The notes: generated by a model from the sequence alone, not told the origin. 64,000 nt of DNA from JBFWPF01 sp050250135 (GCA_050250135.1 JBFWPF010000005.1:10613-74612), one strand, 5' to 3'; shown: positions 55,795-64,000, counted from the stretch's first letter. A program made the numbers and translations.

Positions 55795-57702
55795 ATGAAA
55801 GGGATAACACGAGAAGGGCGGGCCCTCGATTTGATTCGGGAGGGTGCGTCAGCATTAGCTAAGGGCAGGCAGGAGGCGGTGGCCCTCTTTGCTAAGGCCG
55901 AGGAGCTCTCGGAGGAAAGCCCCCTTGTCCTCTACTGGATCGGCTTAGCTTGGCTCTCCTATGGAAGGGAGGGGAGGGAGCAGGGGTGGCTTAAGGCTCG
56001 GGAGTTTTTCGAGCGGGCGACCTTGCAGGATGGGACCCTCTCTTGCGCCTGGAAGGGGCTCGGGTGTGCCCTAGGGCAGCTGGGGGCAGCCTACGGTGAG
56101 CTTGAGCTCTTCCAAAAGGGAGATGAGGCCTTCCGGCGGGGGTGCGTGGATGATCCCGATCTCCACTCGGAGTGGGGAAAGATGCTGACCCTTTGCGGCG
56201 CGCTTTCGGAGGAGGGGATCGACTATCGGCATGCGCTAGAGCGGTTTGAGCAGGCGGAGCGTCTAGGGGCCAAAGGGGCCGACTTTTGGATCGAGAAGGG
56301 GAGGGTCTACCGGGCCCTTAGCGACCTAACCTGTGACCGGACCCACCTCCTCCGGGCGATCAGCGCCTTTGAGCAGGGGGCCGACCTCCCAGAGGGGCGC
56401 CTTGAGATGGCGCGGACGCTGGCCTACCTCTACGCCCTCGAAGGGGGGCGGCTCTCCTTCGATCGGGCACAGGTCGCCTTTGTAGCGGCGGCGATGGCCG
56501 ACCCCACTTCAGCTAAGGTAAAGATTGAGTGGGCCCGCCACCTGATCGCAGGGGCTGGGGGAGTTAAAGAAGAGCGTTTCCTCAAGGAGGCGATGGAAAA
56601 GATCGCCGCCGCTGAGATGGCGGGAGGGGATCCAGTCCTCTGCGCCTACCTAAAGGTTAAGGGGCTTATCGGAAGGGGCGAGGAGCTCGGCCCCCTCTAT
56701 GAGGCGCAAGGGGTCGGTGAGGAGTGTGTCGGTCGTATGCCGACCGAGCCGCTCGCCTACTGCGCGCTCGCTGAGAGCTTGGAGGCCCTTGGCGACTATT
56801 TTGCGGAGGCCCCTTATGTGGAGGAGGCCCTCTCCCATTTCCAACACGCCCTGACCCTCGATGGAGGGTGCCTGGAGGCCCATCTCGGGATGGCCCGCCT
56901 TATGGCTCTCTTAGCAGGAGGCGAAGAGGAGCGGCCGATGCTGGAGCAGGCGATCGGCCACGCGGCAGCTGCCTCCCGCTCGCCCCTCCATGCTGCCACA
57001 GCCCACCACCTCTGGGGAGTCGCCCTGGCCAAGCTGGCCGAGATCCGGAGCAGGAGCCTGCTTGCTCGCGAGGCGGTTGACCACTTTGAGCAGGCGATTG
57101 CGTTAAAGGGGGGACCGGGAGGCGTTGATGATCATGAGTGGCTCTTCCACTACGGGTGTGCCCTCGATCTGCTTGGGACCTTCCACGACGATGAGGGGAT
57201 CCACTACCGGGCGATCCAGGTCCTTGAGGCGGTGCTTGCAAACAACGCCGAGGACCCGAGCATCCGCTTTCAGCTTGCCATGGCCTATGTCCATTATGGG
57301 GAGCTTGCCTGCGATCCCGAGGCCTTTGATAAGGCGCTCCTCCATTTCGCTGAAGTAGCGGCCATTAGGCCCGATGAGGAGGCGGTTTGGGATGAGTGGG
57401 GGTGCAGCCTCCTCTCCTACGCCCACCTCGTCGACGATCCCGCCCATTTGGAGGAGGCCGATCGGCTCCGGCGGGATGCGCGGGAGAAGCTCTTAGTGGC
57501 GCTCAAGTTGGGGGGGCACGAGGCCCTCTACCACCTCGCTTGGCTTTACGCTGAGGTGGGGGAGCACCAAACGGCCACCACCTTTTTGGAGCGGGCCGCT
57601 GAGAAAGGGGTCCTCCCCTCCCGCGACCAACTGCTGGAGGAGGAGTGGCTGGAAGCGCTCCGCCACACCGAGGCCTTCCGCGATTTCCTCGACCGCATCT
57701 AG
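55795..57702 (+). CDS. Tetratricopeptide-like helical repeat protein
   Basis: This 635-residue protein is composed almost wholly of helix pairs of TPR/Sel1 type with A/G-rich spacing (LVLYWIGLAWLSYGREGREQ, SCAWKGLGCALGQLGAAYGE, HSEWGKMLTLCGALSEEGID, PEDPSIRFQLAMAYVHYGEL-like blocks). At least ten repeats are discernible. No signal peptide or membrane helix is seen, so it should be cytosolic or secreted by a non-Sec route. Such scaffolds bind peptides or assemble complexes; chlamydial genomes carry several. ATG 55795 is preferred to ATG 55759. It follows the YyaL-like gene by 42 bp. Confidence 0.78.
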   Translation: MKGITREGRALDLIREGASALAKGRQEAVALFAKAEELSEESPLVLYWIGLAWLSYGREGREQGWLKAREFFERATLQDGTLSCAWKGLGCALGQLGAAYGELELFQKGDEAFRRGCVDDPDLHSEWGKMLTLCGALSEEGIDYRHALERFEQAERLGAKGADFWIEKGRVYRALSDLTCDRTHLLRAISAFEQGADLPEGRLEMARTLAYLYALEGGRLSFDRAQVAFVAAAMADPTSAKVKIEWARHLIAGAGGVKEERFLKEAMEKIAAAEMAGGDPVLCAYLKVKGLIGRGEELGPLYEAQGVGEECVGRMPTEPLAYCALAESLEALGDYFAEAPYVEEALSHFQHALTLDGGCLEAHLGMARLMALLAGGEEERPMLEQAIGHAAAASRSPLHAATAHHLWGVALAKLAEIRSRSLLAREAVDHFEQAIALKGGPGGVDDHEWLFHYGCALDLLGTFHDDEGIHYRAIQVLEAVLANNAEDPSIRFQLAMAYVHYGELACDPEAFDKALLHFAEVAAIRPDEEAVWDEWGCSLLSYAHLVDDPAHLEEADRLRRDAREKLLVALKLGGHEALYHLAWLYAEVGEHQTATTFLERAAEKGVLPSRDQLLEEEWLEALRHTEAFRDFLDRI

Positions 57703-57741
57703 GGCATGTGCAAAGTCTGCGCCAGTTGTTCATTGCCTACC

Positions 57742-58068
57742 CTCAAGTTGATTAGAAAATTTTACCACAGAGGGCACAGAGAAGCACAGAGGTGATCTTA
57801 TTCCTTCGGAATAAGATCACACAGCTGCTCCCCAGGGGGAGGCCCCTGGGGAGCAATCCCAGCGTTCCCATCGCCTATCTATTGTAGCCCTAACGTAGGG
57901 CGGACTATTTTGTCCCCCGGGCCATCCCCGGGGGACAGGCTGTTTTGGCCTATTCCGGAGGAATGGGCCAAACTAGAGACCGTGCCCCATGGACATCCGT
58001 TTTGCTTCCTACACCCCCTCTGTGCCTCTCTGTGCCCTCTGTGGTAAAAATCTCTATATCAACTTGAG
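57742..58068. repeat. Large nested inverted-repeat region containing five hairpins
   Basis: The ~510-bp gap between the TPR-like and propeller genes holds an inverted repeat. Outer pair CTCAAGTTGAT (57742-57752) / ATCAACTTGAG (58058-58068). Second, perfect 23-bp pair at 57760-57782 / 58027-58049 (core CACAGAGGGCACAGAG and its complement). Between the arms are separate hairpins: GTGATCTTATT/AATAAGATCAC (57792-57820), TGCTCCCCAGGGG/CCCCTGGGGAGCA, CCCTAACGTAGGG, TGTCCCCCGGG/CCCGGGGGACA, and a TTGGCC/GGCCAA one. The remainder, 57703-57741 and 58069-58211, shows nothing but an A/T-rich stretch near 58120. The CTCCT/TCGTC signature is absent, so this is a separate structure class. Confidence 0.75.
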
Positions 58069-58211
58069 CCAGCTAATGGGTGACACGTCCTAGAGCCATA
58101 GACACGGAAGGCGGACTGGAGATTCAGAAAAATTAAAGATTGCGCAAAGTTTTTGTTGCGCCCCATCGCCCTCTCTGGCAAACTCAAATTTAAGTGCCAT
58201 AGGAGGGGACG

Positions 58212-59441
58212 ATGGAAATGCAAGCTTCTACTCCCGCGCCCGCTCAAGGGGACAAGCGCTTCATACCCATCCACGACCAAATCCCGAACTTGAGCCCTTA
58301 TGCGAAGGTGATTCCGATTTCGGAGAGGGTGTTTGCGGCGCAGCCAGTAGAGAGTGGGCCGATTACCTTTTGGGACTTGGAAAAGGGGGGGACGTCTACT
58401 TGGGAGAACAAGAACGGGTGTCGCTACCTCAACCGGTGGGGGGATAAGGCCTACTTTGGGGCTAACGGGAGTTGGTCGGGAAGCCTCTTTGAGCTCGGTT
58501 TGGAAGAGCTAAAGGAGCCTGAGAGTCGCCCCTATATCCGCAACACTATCCGGAAGGTCTGCCCGCTGACCGATGGGCGGACGGTGACCCTAACCGACAA
58601 ACACGTTCGCTACTGGGGCTCCGATCAGCAGTTGCAGCAAGAGATCGTTACGGGCTCTCAATTTGTGGGGGGTGGGGAAACGGCCAATGAGTTGGTCTAC
58701 CTCTGGGAGCATGCCGAGAAGGGGGAGCAGCTTCGCGCCTGCTCGATCCGTCCCCAGGGCCCTAATGAGATTATGCCCAAACCTTATCACACCGCCCCTG
58801 CCGACTCCCGCTACCTCTTTGCCGAGTCGGCGATCCTCTCCCTCACCACCAATGAGCAGAAGGAGGTGGTCTGTGAGGCCCTTGTGAGCCAGGAAAATGG
58901 TGAGCTCAAACCCCTGTGGAAAACGGTGGTCCTCAAGGAAGAGTCGGTGCCGATGAGCAGCAGCATGGGGAGCCTCTTGATCACCCCTTCTACCCTTGTG
59001 TGGGCAGGAGAAAATCAAGAGGCCTATGCCTTCCGAACGGTTGAGGGAGAGCGGGGGAGGGTCTTTACTCTCCGCAAATCGGATGGGGAGTTGGCTGAAC
59101 TCCCTTACGCCGCCACCGAGCTCTTCTCCCCCACTCTGGTTGGCGAGAGGATTGTCGCGATACGGAAGGGGGCAACGGGTTGCGAGATCGGTGAGCTTAC
59201 CGATCCCCCTCCTGTTCCCCCTCCAGGTCCAGGTCGGAAGGTGGCTCTTGCCATCGCTCTAATGATTGCCGCCTACACCCTCTTCCGCCTGACTAGGCGG
59301 GCGCCGGCGCTCCCGAAACCCACCCCCACAGTCCCCCTCCCCGACCTCTCAGCGCCCCCTGGGCAGTGGTATGTCTTCCCCTCAACGCGGCCCGGCTTTG
59401 GCTTTCCCGCTACCCATGTGATGAACAGAGCGTGGTACTAG
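58212..59441 (+). CDS. Anchored beta-propeller-like protein, first of three tandem paralogues
   Basis: This 409-residue protein has no signal peptide. The ~330-residue N-terminal part consists of repeated strand sets with W-D/F-W motifs (GPITFWDLEKGGTSTWENKN, TLTDKHVRYWGSDQQLQQEI, NELVYLWEHAEKGEQLRACS, TPSTLVWAGENQEAYAFRTV), resembling a beta-propeller. A proline-rich hinge (DPPPVPPPGPGRK) leads to one transmembrane helix (VALAIALMIAAYTLFRL, about 340-356), then a ~50-residue Pro-rich tail. Genes two and three share the hinge-helix layout. AGGAGGGG before ATG 58212 is a strong ribosome site. I know no family; it could be a cytoplasmic-facing membrane sensor or secreted anchored effector. Confidence 0.65.
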   Translation: MEMQASTPAPAQGDKRFIPIHDQIPNLSPYAKVIPISERVFAAQPVESGPITFWDLEKGGTSTWENKNGCRYLNRWGDKAYFGANGSWSGSLFELGLEELKEPESRPYIRNTIRKVCPLTDGRTVTLTDKHVRYWGSDQQLQQEIVTGSQFVGGGETANELVYLWEHAEKGEQLRACSIRPQGPNEIMPKPYHTAPADSRYLFAESAILSLTTNEQKEVVCEALVSQENGELKPLWKTVVLKEESVPMSSSMGSLLITPSTLVWAGENQEAYAFRTVEGERGRVFTLRKSDGELAELPYAATELFSPTLVGERIVAIRKGATGCEIGELTDPPPVPPPGPGRKVALAIALMIAAYTLFRLTRRAPALPKPTPTVPLPDLSAPPGQWYVFPSTRPGFGFPATHVMNRAWY

Positions 59442-60779
59442 ATGGCTAGCAGTGCGATTCTCACCTTTAGCTTGGATGACTTTTCCAAGCCCCTTGAATG
59501 GGCTGAGGCGCCAGAGGCTGTCGGTGTGGATCTATTGGAGGGCGCCGTTCTTGTCCAGCTCCCTCAGGGGGTTCTCCTTCGCCGATGGCCCCTCGTCGAT
59601 GAGGAGGCAAAGAGGCTTGAGGGGCGACTAATCGCTATCTACCAAACCCATTTTTTTTTGGCCGCCGGTTTAGAGGTGATCCGCTACTCCTCAAAGGGAG
59701 AGGTGCAGGGGCGGGCTATGTGTAAGGAGGGGGATCGCCCTTTTGTCGTCACACCCGACGAGGCGGTGGTGGTAGGGGACCATCACCTCGCTATATGGGA
59801 GATGACCCAGAATGGGGCAACTCTCACCCGCAGTTGGAATTGTGTCCTTTCTCAACATGAACTGAAAGTTGTTAATGTAGTCGACGTCAAAAAGGCACAT
59901 GAGACTTATGCCCTTGTCTGCAAGAGCGGCCTTCCCACCCCCTACCTGTTGCGGTTCTTCCATCCCGCCCTGGAGAAATTCAATGACCAGGCGGTTAATA
60001 GTCCCGACCTGGCCGTCATAGGGAGTACCTTTTACCGGATCACCCATTACCCGAGCGTGAGATTTCTTCAGAGGAATATGGAGGGGTATCAGCCGATCAA
60101 GGCGAGTTTCCCAGAAGAGCGGGAGACCGACCTTGCGCCGTTGGGATCCAGGAGTGGCCGGGGTAGCATTGGGGGGAGTAACGCAGCCCTCCTAGTGGCC
60201 CGCTATAGACTCGAAACTGAAGAACGCCTTCTATTTCGCCCATTGGATGGGCATGGCGCTTACGAGCTTCCGGCAAGCTACCAGGGTCGTATCCGACTTT
60301 TTCTGGAGGGCTCCTTCGCCCTTATTGAGGAGCGGCGGATTCGCCACTATGAGAAGATTGGGGAGGAGACCGCTACCCACTGGGGCCTAGACAAGGGAAT
60401 CTACCTTGACGTTGACTTGCGGAGTAACGGAGGTGTTGCCCTCATCGATGACGAGGGGACCCGCTTGATTCGCTCCCTTGAATATGAGAAATCGACCCCT
60501 CCGACGGCCAGTTGCCTAGACCCGACCCCTTCTCGCCCATCGACTCCTGAACTAGAACCATCAATCAGCCGCGTGCCGCCGCCTCCCTCACCATTTCCGA
60601 AAGGGAAGGTTGCCCTCGCCTGCATCACCCTCCTTCTCCTTACCTACTGCCTTGTCCACATCTGGCGGCGTAGGGAGCCCTTTGTCCCTGTGGAGGCGCC
60701 CCCCCTTCCCTCTCTTCCTCCTCCGCCAATCCCTGCGCCGCCAAAACGCCCCCCTGTTAAAGTTGGAGGTAAGCGATGA
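59442..60779 (+). CDS. Anchored beta-propeller-like protein, second of three tandem paralogues
   Basis: This 445-residue protein starts at ATG 59442, directly after the stop of the first paralogue. The beta-rich domain contains GAVLVQLPQGVLLRRWPLVD, AVVVGDHHLAIWEMTQNGAT, YRLETEERLLFRPLDGHGAY and RIRLFLEGSFALIEERRIRH. It shares ETDLAPLGS and the Y-Q-G-R-I-R-L block with gene three (TTDLAPIGP, F-A-G-K-I-R-L). A hinge (STPPTASCLDPTPSRPSTPE, PPPPSPFPKGK) precedes the single helix (VALACITLLLLTYCLVHIW, about 388-405) and a 40-residue proline-rich tail. No ribosome site of its own is visible, so translational coupling is likely. Confidence 0.65.
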   Translation: MASSAILTFSLDDFSKPLEWAEAPEAVGVDLLEGAVLVQLPQGVLLRRWPLVDEEAKRLEGRLIAIYQTHFFLAAGLEVIRYSSKGEVQGRAMCKEGDRPFVVTPDEAVVVGDHHLAIWEMTQNGATLTRSWNCVLSQHELKVVNVVDVKKAHETYALVCKSGLPTPYLLRFFHPALEKFNDQAVNSPDLAVIGSTFYRITHYPSVRFLQRNMEGYQPIKASFPEERETDLAPLGSRSGRGSIGGSNAALLVARYRLETEERLLFRPLDGHGAYELPASYQGRIRLFLEGSFALIEERRIRHYEKIGEETATHWGLDKGIYLDVDLRSNGGVALIDDEGTRLIRSLEYEKSTPPTASCLDPTPSRPSTPELEPSISRVPPPPSPFPKGKVALACITLLLLTYCLVHIWRRREPFVPVEAPPLPSLPPPPIPAPPKRPPVKVGGKR

Positions 60780-62176
60780 CGATGACGTTTAGTATGAGCG
60801 ATTCGAAGCTTGCCCCGTTGCCTAAGGGGCACTACGCGTCCCCTTTCGCAGCGAGGATCCACCAGGGTAAGAAGGCCCTTCTTCTCCCCTACTCGTTTAA
60901 GGGTACGTATGGACAGGTCCCCCTTCCGCTGGATGTGGAGATTCAATCGAAAATCGGTTCCGGTCGGGTTATCCCCTTCAGTGACACCCACTACTTTTGC
61001 TTAGCCCAAAATGAGGTGAGCCTTAGGCCATTCGCTTCGGAGCTGAGCGATTTTCCTAAGGTGAAAGTGGGCCGCGACGACGCCACCTTCCCCTTAGAAA
61101 GTGGCCATGTGGTCATCGCCTCCCGTGACACTGTCCGGCTCTGGGCGATGGAGGGGAAAGCGGCGCGCCAAGCGGCGGAGTGGAAAATCCCCCAAAAATA
61201 CCAGACCGGTTTTTCCTTCTGGATCAGCGCCGCAAAGGCTGGCGAGGTGGTGGCCCTCGTGCAGGAGACGAAAGGGAGATCGCCGTCCTTAACCTCTCCC
61301 TATCAGATCTTCTACCTCCATCCGAATCAAGGAGAACCCTGTTGGGTTCACGAGTGCACCAACCCTCTCCTAAGCGCTTCAGGAGAGACCTTCCGCCGCC
61401 TGAGTAGCGGTTGGAAGGTGGATCCTAAAGGGGGAAAGTTCCACTTTGTGGAGCGGAGCGTGGGGCCCTTTCAACCCCCCGAGATTGGCTTTCCTCCGGA
61501 GCTGACCACTGACCTTGCGCCTATCGGCCCTGCAGCCTTCCATACCTCCTTTGCGGGTCTCCAAATTGTGGTCGAGATGGAGGTGTCGATCGTAGGTGAG
61601 AATGGACGTTTTCTTGTGGTCTCCTATGGACAAAAGGAGCGCCTCTTCCAACCCGGCTATAGCCAGTGCCTGATCTATGATAAGTCAAAAGGGGGAGAGC
61701 CCCTAAAAGTCGACCCCGAGTTTGCCGGCAAGATCCGCCTCCTTACCGATGGCTCGCTTGCGGTTTGGAAGGGCCCCTCTTGCGGCTTCTGGAGCGGAGG
61801 ACCCAAGTTCGACTCTCACTGGACCCTCTCTCCTGCGGAGTTTGGGGAGGGGGTGGAGAACTTTGAGATCCTCGACCTAGATGGGCAAAAGGGGGAGGGA
61901 TTCGCCCTCGTCCGCTTTTTGCAGAGCAGGGGTGAGCAGAGGCGCATTTATCCCCTTGCAAAGGAGGAGACAACGCCGGCCTCCCTCTCCTCCCTCCTTC
62001 CCCTAGTGGTAGAGGATACGGGGCCTCCCCCCCTACCTCCTCCAGAGCCGAAGGGGAAGGTTGCCCTAGTCCTCCTAGCCGCCATTGTGATCACCTACTG
62101 CGCCATCCGCCTTTGGCAGCGGCACAGCGGTGGGGCGCCCCCTGCCCCTCCAGGCAAGATTCCACGGAAAGGGTGA
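60776..62176 (+). CDS. Anchored beta-propeller-like protein, third of three tandem paralogues
   Basis: This 466-residue protein starts at ATG 60776 (ATGA overlap with the second gene); ATG 60782 and 60794 are alternatives. Beta-rich body: VVIASRDTVRLWAMEGKAAR, YQIFYLHPNQGEPCWVHECT, VEMEVSIVGENGRFLVVSYG, KIRLLTDGSLAVWKGPSCGF. The common ending is a proline hinge (TGPPPLPPPEPKGK), a helix (VALVLLAAIVITYCAIRLW, about 427-444) and a short basic tail. The K/R-V-A-L start of the helix is identical in all three proteins. It ends 57 bp before mgtE. Confidence 0.65.
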   Translation: MTMTFSMSDSKLAPLPKGHYASPFAARIHQGKKALLLPYSFKGTYGQVPLPLDVEIQSKIGSGRVIPFSDTHYFCLAQNEVSLRPFASELSDFPKVKVGRDDATFPLESGHVVIASRDTVRLWAMEGKAARQAAEWKIPQKYQTGFSFWISAAKAGEVVALVQETKGRSPSLTSPYQIFYLHPNQGEPCWVHECTNPLLSASGETFRRLSSGWKVDPKGGKFHFVERSVGPFQPPEIGFPPELTTDLAPIGPAAFHTSFAGLQIVVEMEVSIVGENGRFLVVSYGQKERLFQPGYSQCLIYDKSKGGEPLKVDPEFAGKIRLLTDGSLAVWKGPSCGFWSGGPKFDSHWTLSPAEFGEGVENFEILDLDGQKGEGFALVRFLQSRGEQRRIYPLAKEETTPASLSSLLPLVVEDTGPPPLPPPEPKGKVALVLLAAIVITYCAIRLWQRHSGGAPPAPPGKIPRKG

Positions 62177-62233
62177 ACACTTTACACACCACCCGGGTTA
62201 CCGGTATCCTATCCTCCAACCTAGGAAATCACC

Positions 62234-63688
62234 ATGGGCACAAAACCTGCGTATGGACCCCGGTATGGAAAGGCTGAACTCTCTGGCGCTAAGCTTGATA
62301 ACCTCCTGAGCGAGAAGCTCAAAGAGGCCGTTCACTCCCATACCCAGGATATCCACCTCCAAGAAGTAGCCCGGATCGCCTGCGAGCACTCCCCCATCGA
62401 CCTCGCCTACGCCGTCGCCTACCTTCCCCCCGATGCCCGCCCCTACGTCTACGAAAACCTCCCCGACTGGGAGGCCAAGGTCGCCTTCTTCCTCAACACC
62501 GATGAGTCGACCCAAACCCACGTCTTCCGCCACCTTAGCGGAGAGGAGGTAGCCGAGCTGGTCAGCCGGATGCCTGCTGACGAAGCGGTCTACGTCCTCG
62601 ATAACCTTCCCGACCGGCGGATCCGCCGCCTCTTCCAACGGCTCGACCCCGAACTGACCCAGCGGATCCGAGAGCTCCAGCGCCACGACCGACTCAGCGC
62701 TGGCCGGATGATGACAAGTGAATTTTTTGCTTTCGGCCCTGAGATGCTGGTGGGGGAGGCGGTTCGGGTGATCCGGGACCACCCCGGCATAAAGGTGACC
62801 GAGTCCCTTTTTGTGGTCGATCCGGTGGGGCAGCTCCTTGGGCGGATCCTGACGAGGACCCTACTGGTAAGCCCCGATGAGACCCCGATCCGGCAGGTGA
62901 TGCAGTCGGTCACCCACCGGGTGATGGTCAGTACCCCGCGCGATGAGGTGATTGAGCTAGTCGAGCGCTACACCATCCCCTCCCTTGCGGTGGTCGATGA
63001 GGAGGAGCGGCTGGTGGGGATCATCCGGGCCGACCATGTGATCGAGGCGTGTGAGGATGTGGCCGACGAGACGATCTTCCAGATGGCGGGTACGCTTGAG
63101 GATGTGAGCGCCCACCAGCCGGTCTGGAAGCGTTTTCTCTCCCGGGCGCCCTGGCTGATCGTCACCCTTTTTGGAGGGCTTCTGAACGCAGGGAGCATCT
63201 CCTATTTTGGGAGCCTCCTTCCCCCTTGGATGGGGTTTGTGGTCTTTTTCATCCCGCTCATCACGGGGATGTCGGGCAATGTGGGGGTCCAGTGCAGCAC
63301 CGTCCTTGTGCGGGGGATGGCGATCGGCTCCCTGTTGCCGGGCAAGTGGGGAGAGGCGATCTGGAAGGAGATTGCGATCGGCCTCCTTGCGGGCTCAGTG
63401 TTTGGTCTCCTGTGCGGTGTGTTGGTTTATGGCCTGAATACCTTGGGTATCCACTCGATGGGGATCGAGCCCCTCTTTGTCGGAGCGGTGGTGAGCGCCG
63501 GCCTTTTTGGCGCCTGCCTTACGGCAACCCTGCTCGGCGTTTTTTCTCCCCTCTTTTTTGCCCGGATCGGGGTTGACCCGGCGGTGGCCTCTGGCCCCAT
63601 CGTCACCGCCTTTAACGATGTCCTCTCGATGGTGATGTACTTTGTGATCGCCAGCGGCATCGGCGGCCTCTTTCTCCTAACGGCGTGA
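62234..63688 (+). CDS. mgtE: Magnesium transporter MgtE
   Basis: This 484-residue protein has the three-part MgtE layout. An N-domain of superhelical repeats (VAYLPPDARPYVYENLPDWE, FRHLSGEEVAELVSRMPADE, RIRRLFQRLDPELTQRI) comes first. Two CBS domains follow (QLLGRILTRTLLVSPDETPI, VVDEEERLVGIIRADHVIEA). Five C-terminal membrane helices include the pore-forming PLITGMSGNVGVQCSTVLVR and the ion-site-bearing ASGPIVTAFNDVLSMVMYFV. The acidic N-domain and CBS pair sense cytoplasmic Mg2+ and close the pore. C. trachomatis CT194 is the homologue. A terminator follows at 63744-63776. Confidence 0.95.
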   Translation: MGTKPAYGPRYGKAELSGAKLDNLLSEKLKEAVHSHTQDIHLQEVARIACEHSPIDLAYAVAYLPPDARPYVYENLPDWEAKVAFFLNTDESTQTHVFRHLSGEEVAELVSRMPADEAVYVLDNLPDRRIRRLFQRLDPELTQRIRELQRHDRLSAGRMMTSEFFAFGPEMLVGEAVRVIRDHPGIKVTESLFVVDPVGQLLGRILTRTLLVSPDETPIRQVMQSVTHRVMVSTPRDEVIELVERYTIPSLAVVDEEERLVGIIRADHVIEACEDVADETIFQMAGTLEDVSAHQPVWKRFLSRAPWLIVTLFGGLLNAGSISYFGSLLPPWMGFVVFFIPLITGMSGNVGVQCSTVLVRGMAIGSLLPGKWGEAIWKEIAIGLLAGSVFGLLCGVLVYGLNTLGIHSMGIEPLFVGAVVSAGLFGACLTATLLGVFSPLFFARIGVDPAVASGPIVTAFNDVLSMVMYFVIASGIGGLFLLTA

Positions 63689-63743
63689 TTACCCGACTTG
63701 GCAGCTCCAAGGCTCCCTCTAGTCCTGACGCCCTGATTACACG

Positions 63744-63776
63744 CCCTAGCGGATGGGTTGCCCCTATCCGCTAGGG
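63744..63776 (+). terminator. Hairpin terminator after mgtE
   Basis: CCCTAGCGGAT (63744-63754) and ATCCGCTAGGG (63766-63776) make a perfect 11-bp stem, extended by GGG/CCC pairing in the loop. It is not followed by a T-run, so termination may be weak or rely on Rho. Another small imperfect hairpin, CTGTTTGA/TCAGACAG, lies near 63784-63805. Confidence 0.6.
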
Positions 63777-63838
63777 TACATCGCTGTTTGACGGCTATCA
63801 GACAGGTTAGTATCATCGATTTTACCAAGGCTTGACGC

Positions 63839-64000
63839 ATGGAACAGCTCACTCTCTACGATTGCTTTTCCCGCGACCCCAGAGAACCCAAGAAGATCCC
63901 TCCCATTGCTCAGAAGGTCCTCGCCTACTTAGATATTCAAGGCGTCCGCTTAACTGAGCTAAACAAGGCCTTCTACCAGGCAATCAATGGCCAGCCCTTT
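63839..64000 (+). CDS. Start of a hypothetical protein, cut by the window edge
   Basis: An open frame of 54 codons from ATG 63839 runs off the right end. It reads MEQLTLYDCFSRDPREPKK, then IPPIAQKVLAYLDIQGVRL, TELNKAFYQAINGQPF. It is soluble and helical in style, with ordinary codon use. No family is recognised from this fragment. The absence of a strong ribosome site (AAGGCTTGACGC before the ATG) leaves some doubt about the exact start. Confidence 0.5.
   Translation, partial: MEQLTLYDCFSRDPREPKKIPPIAQKVLAYLDIQGVRLTELNKAFYQAINGQPF

Noticed and set aside
58212..62176. CRISPR array or tandem short repeats in the accessory right-hand part
   Set aside because: No regularly spaced direct repeats of 20-40 bp were found anywhere in the window. 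The repetition here is at protein level between three paralogous genes.

Overview
The window almost certainly comes from a member of the Chlamydiota, but one with far higher G+C (by eye near 60 percent) than the familiar 35-45 percent species. The argument is gene order. Several blocks match the Chlamydia trachomatis chromosome as I remember it: pgsA/glgA with rplY-pth-rpsF-rpsR-rplI (CT797-CT803), a pair of CNNM/CBS proteins with nifS and a PP2C phosphatase (CT256-CT259), dcd-ruvB-spoIID-glgX-Slc1-ssb-pepA (CT039-CT045), gatCAB-rnhC-rodZ (CT002-CT009), xerC, and mgtE. Proteins typical of the phylum also occur: a CT043/Slc1-type secretion chaperone, a SET-domain protein, cysteine-containing outer-membrane barrels, and many proteins with the two-segment hydrophobic hairpin typical of inclusion-membrane (Inc) proteins.

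Layout. 1-8.1 kb: end of a GH3 hydrolase, a HicAB toxin-antitoxin pair, a methyltransferase/ATP-grasp fusion, a serine hydrolase, pgsA, a PfkB kinase, glgA and an unknown membrane protein. 8.1-13.7 kb: tRNA-Gln(UUG), prs, the ribosomal protein/pth operon and the heptose genes hldD-hldE1. 13.7-19 kb: a gene broken by a small palindromic insertion, an unknown protein, a secreted serpin, PP2C and nifS. 19-23.4 kb (minus strand): two CNNM proteins, an FtsB/DivIC-like protein, dcd and two small membrane proteins. 23.5-34.1 kb: ruvB, spoIID, four tandem Inc-like paralogues, glgX, Slc1-like chaperone, ssb and pepA. 34.1-38.8 kb: SET protein, a small basic protein, OsmC, and a four-gene nonulosonate-type sugar operon. 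38.9-43.1 kb: two outer-membrane barrels, holA, a zinc-binding protein and xerC. 43.2-53.4 kb: Inc-like protein, gatB-A-C, outer-membrane protein, recN, rnhC, rodZ, a phosphoglycerate-mutase-like protein that appears inactive, and fba. 53.5-64 kb: a thioredoxin-like YyaL protein, a TPR-like protein, three tandem anchored propeller-like paralogues, mgtE and the start of one more gene.

The most striking new feature is a set of seven short nested palindromes (141-169 bp), nearly all lying exactly at gene boundaries. Three are 160 bp and two are 157 bp. Several carry apparent target-site duplications (8-9 bp in one copy, TTTAA in two others), and one has demonstrably split a gene in frame. Copies of the same family differ by compensating base changes in their stems. 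All seven, whatever their outer stems, have a central hairpin with CTCCT on one side and TCGTC on the other. They look like non-autonomous mobile elements mobilised in trans through a shared structural signal.

The tRNA-Gln gene plus gatCAB fits the indirect (Glu-tRNA amidation) route to Gln-tRNA known in Chlamydia. glgA and glgX point to glycogen metabolism. The heptose and nonulosonate-type genes point to surface polysaccharide. SpoIID, RodZ, the FtsB-like protein and XerC point to chlamydial division and chromosome-dimer resolution.
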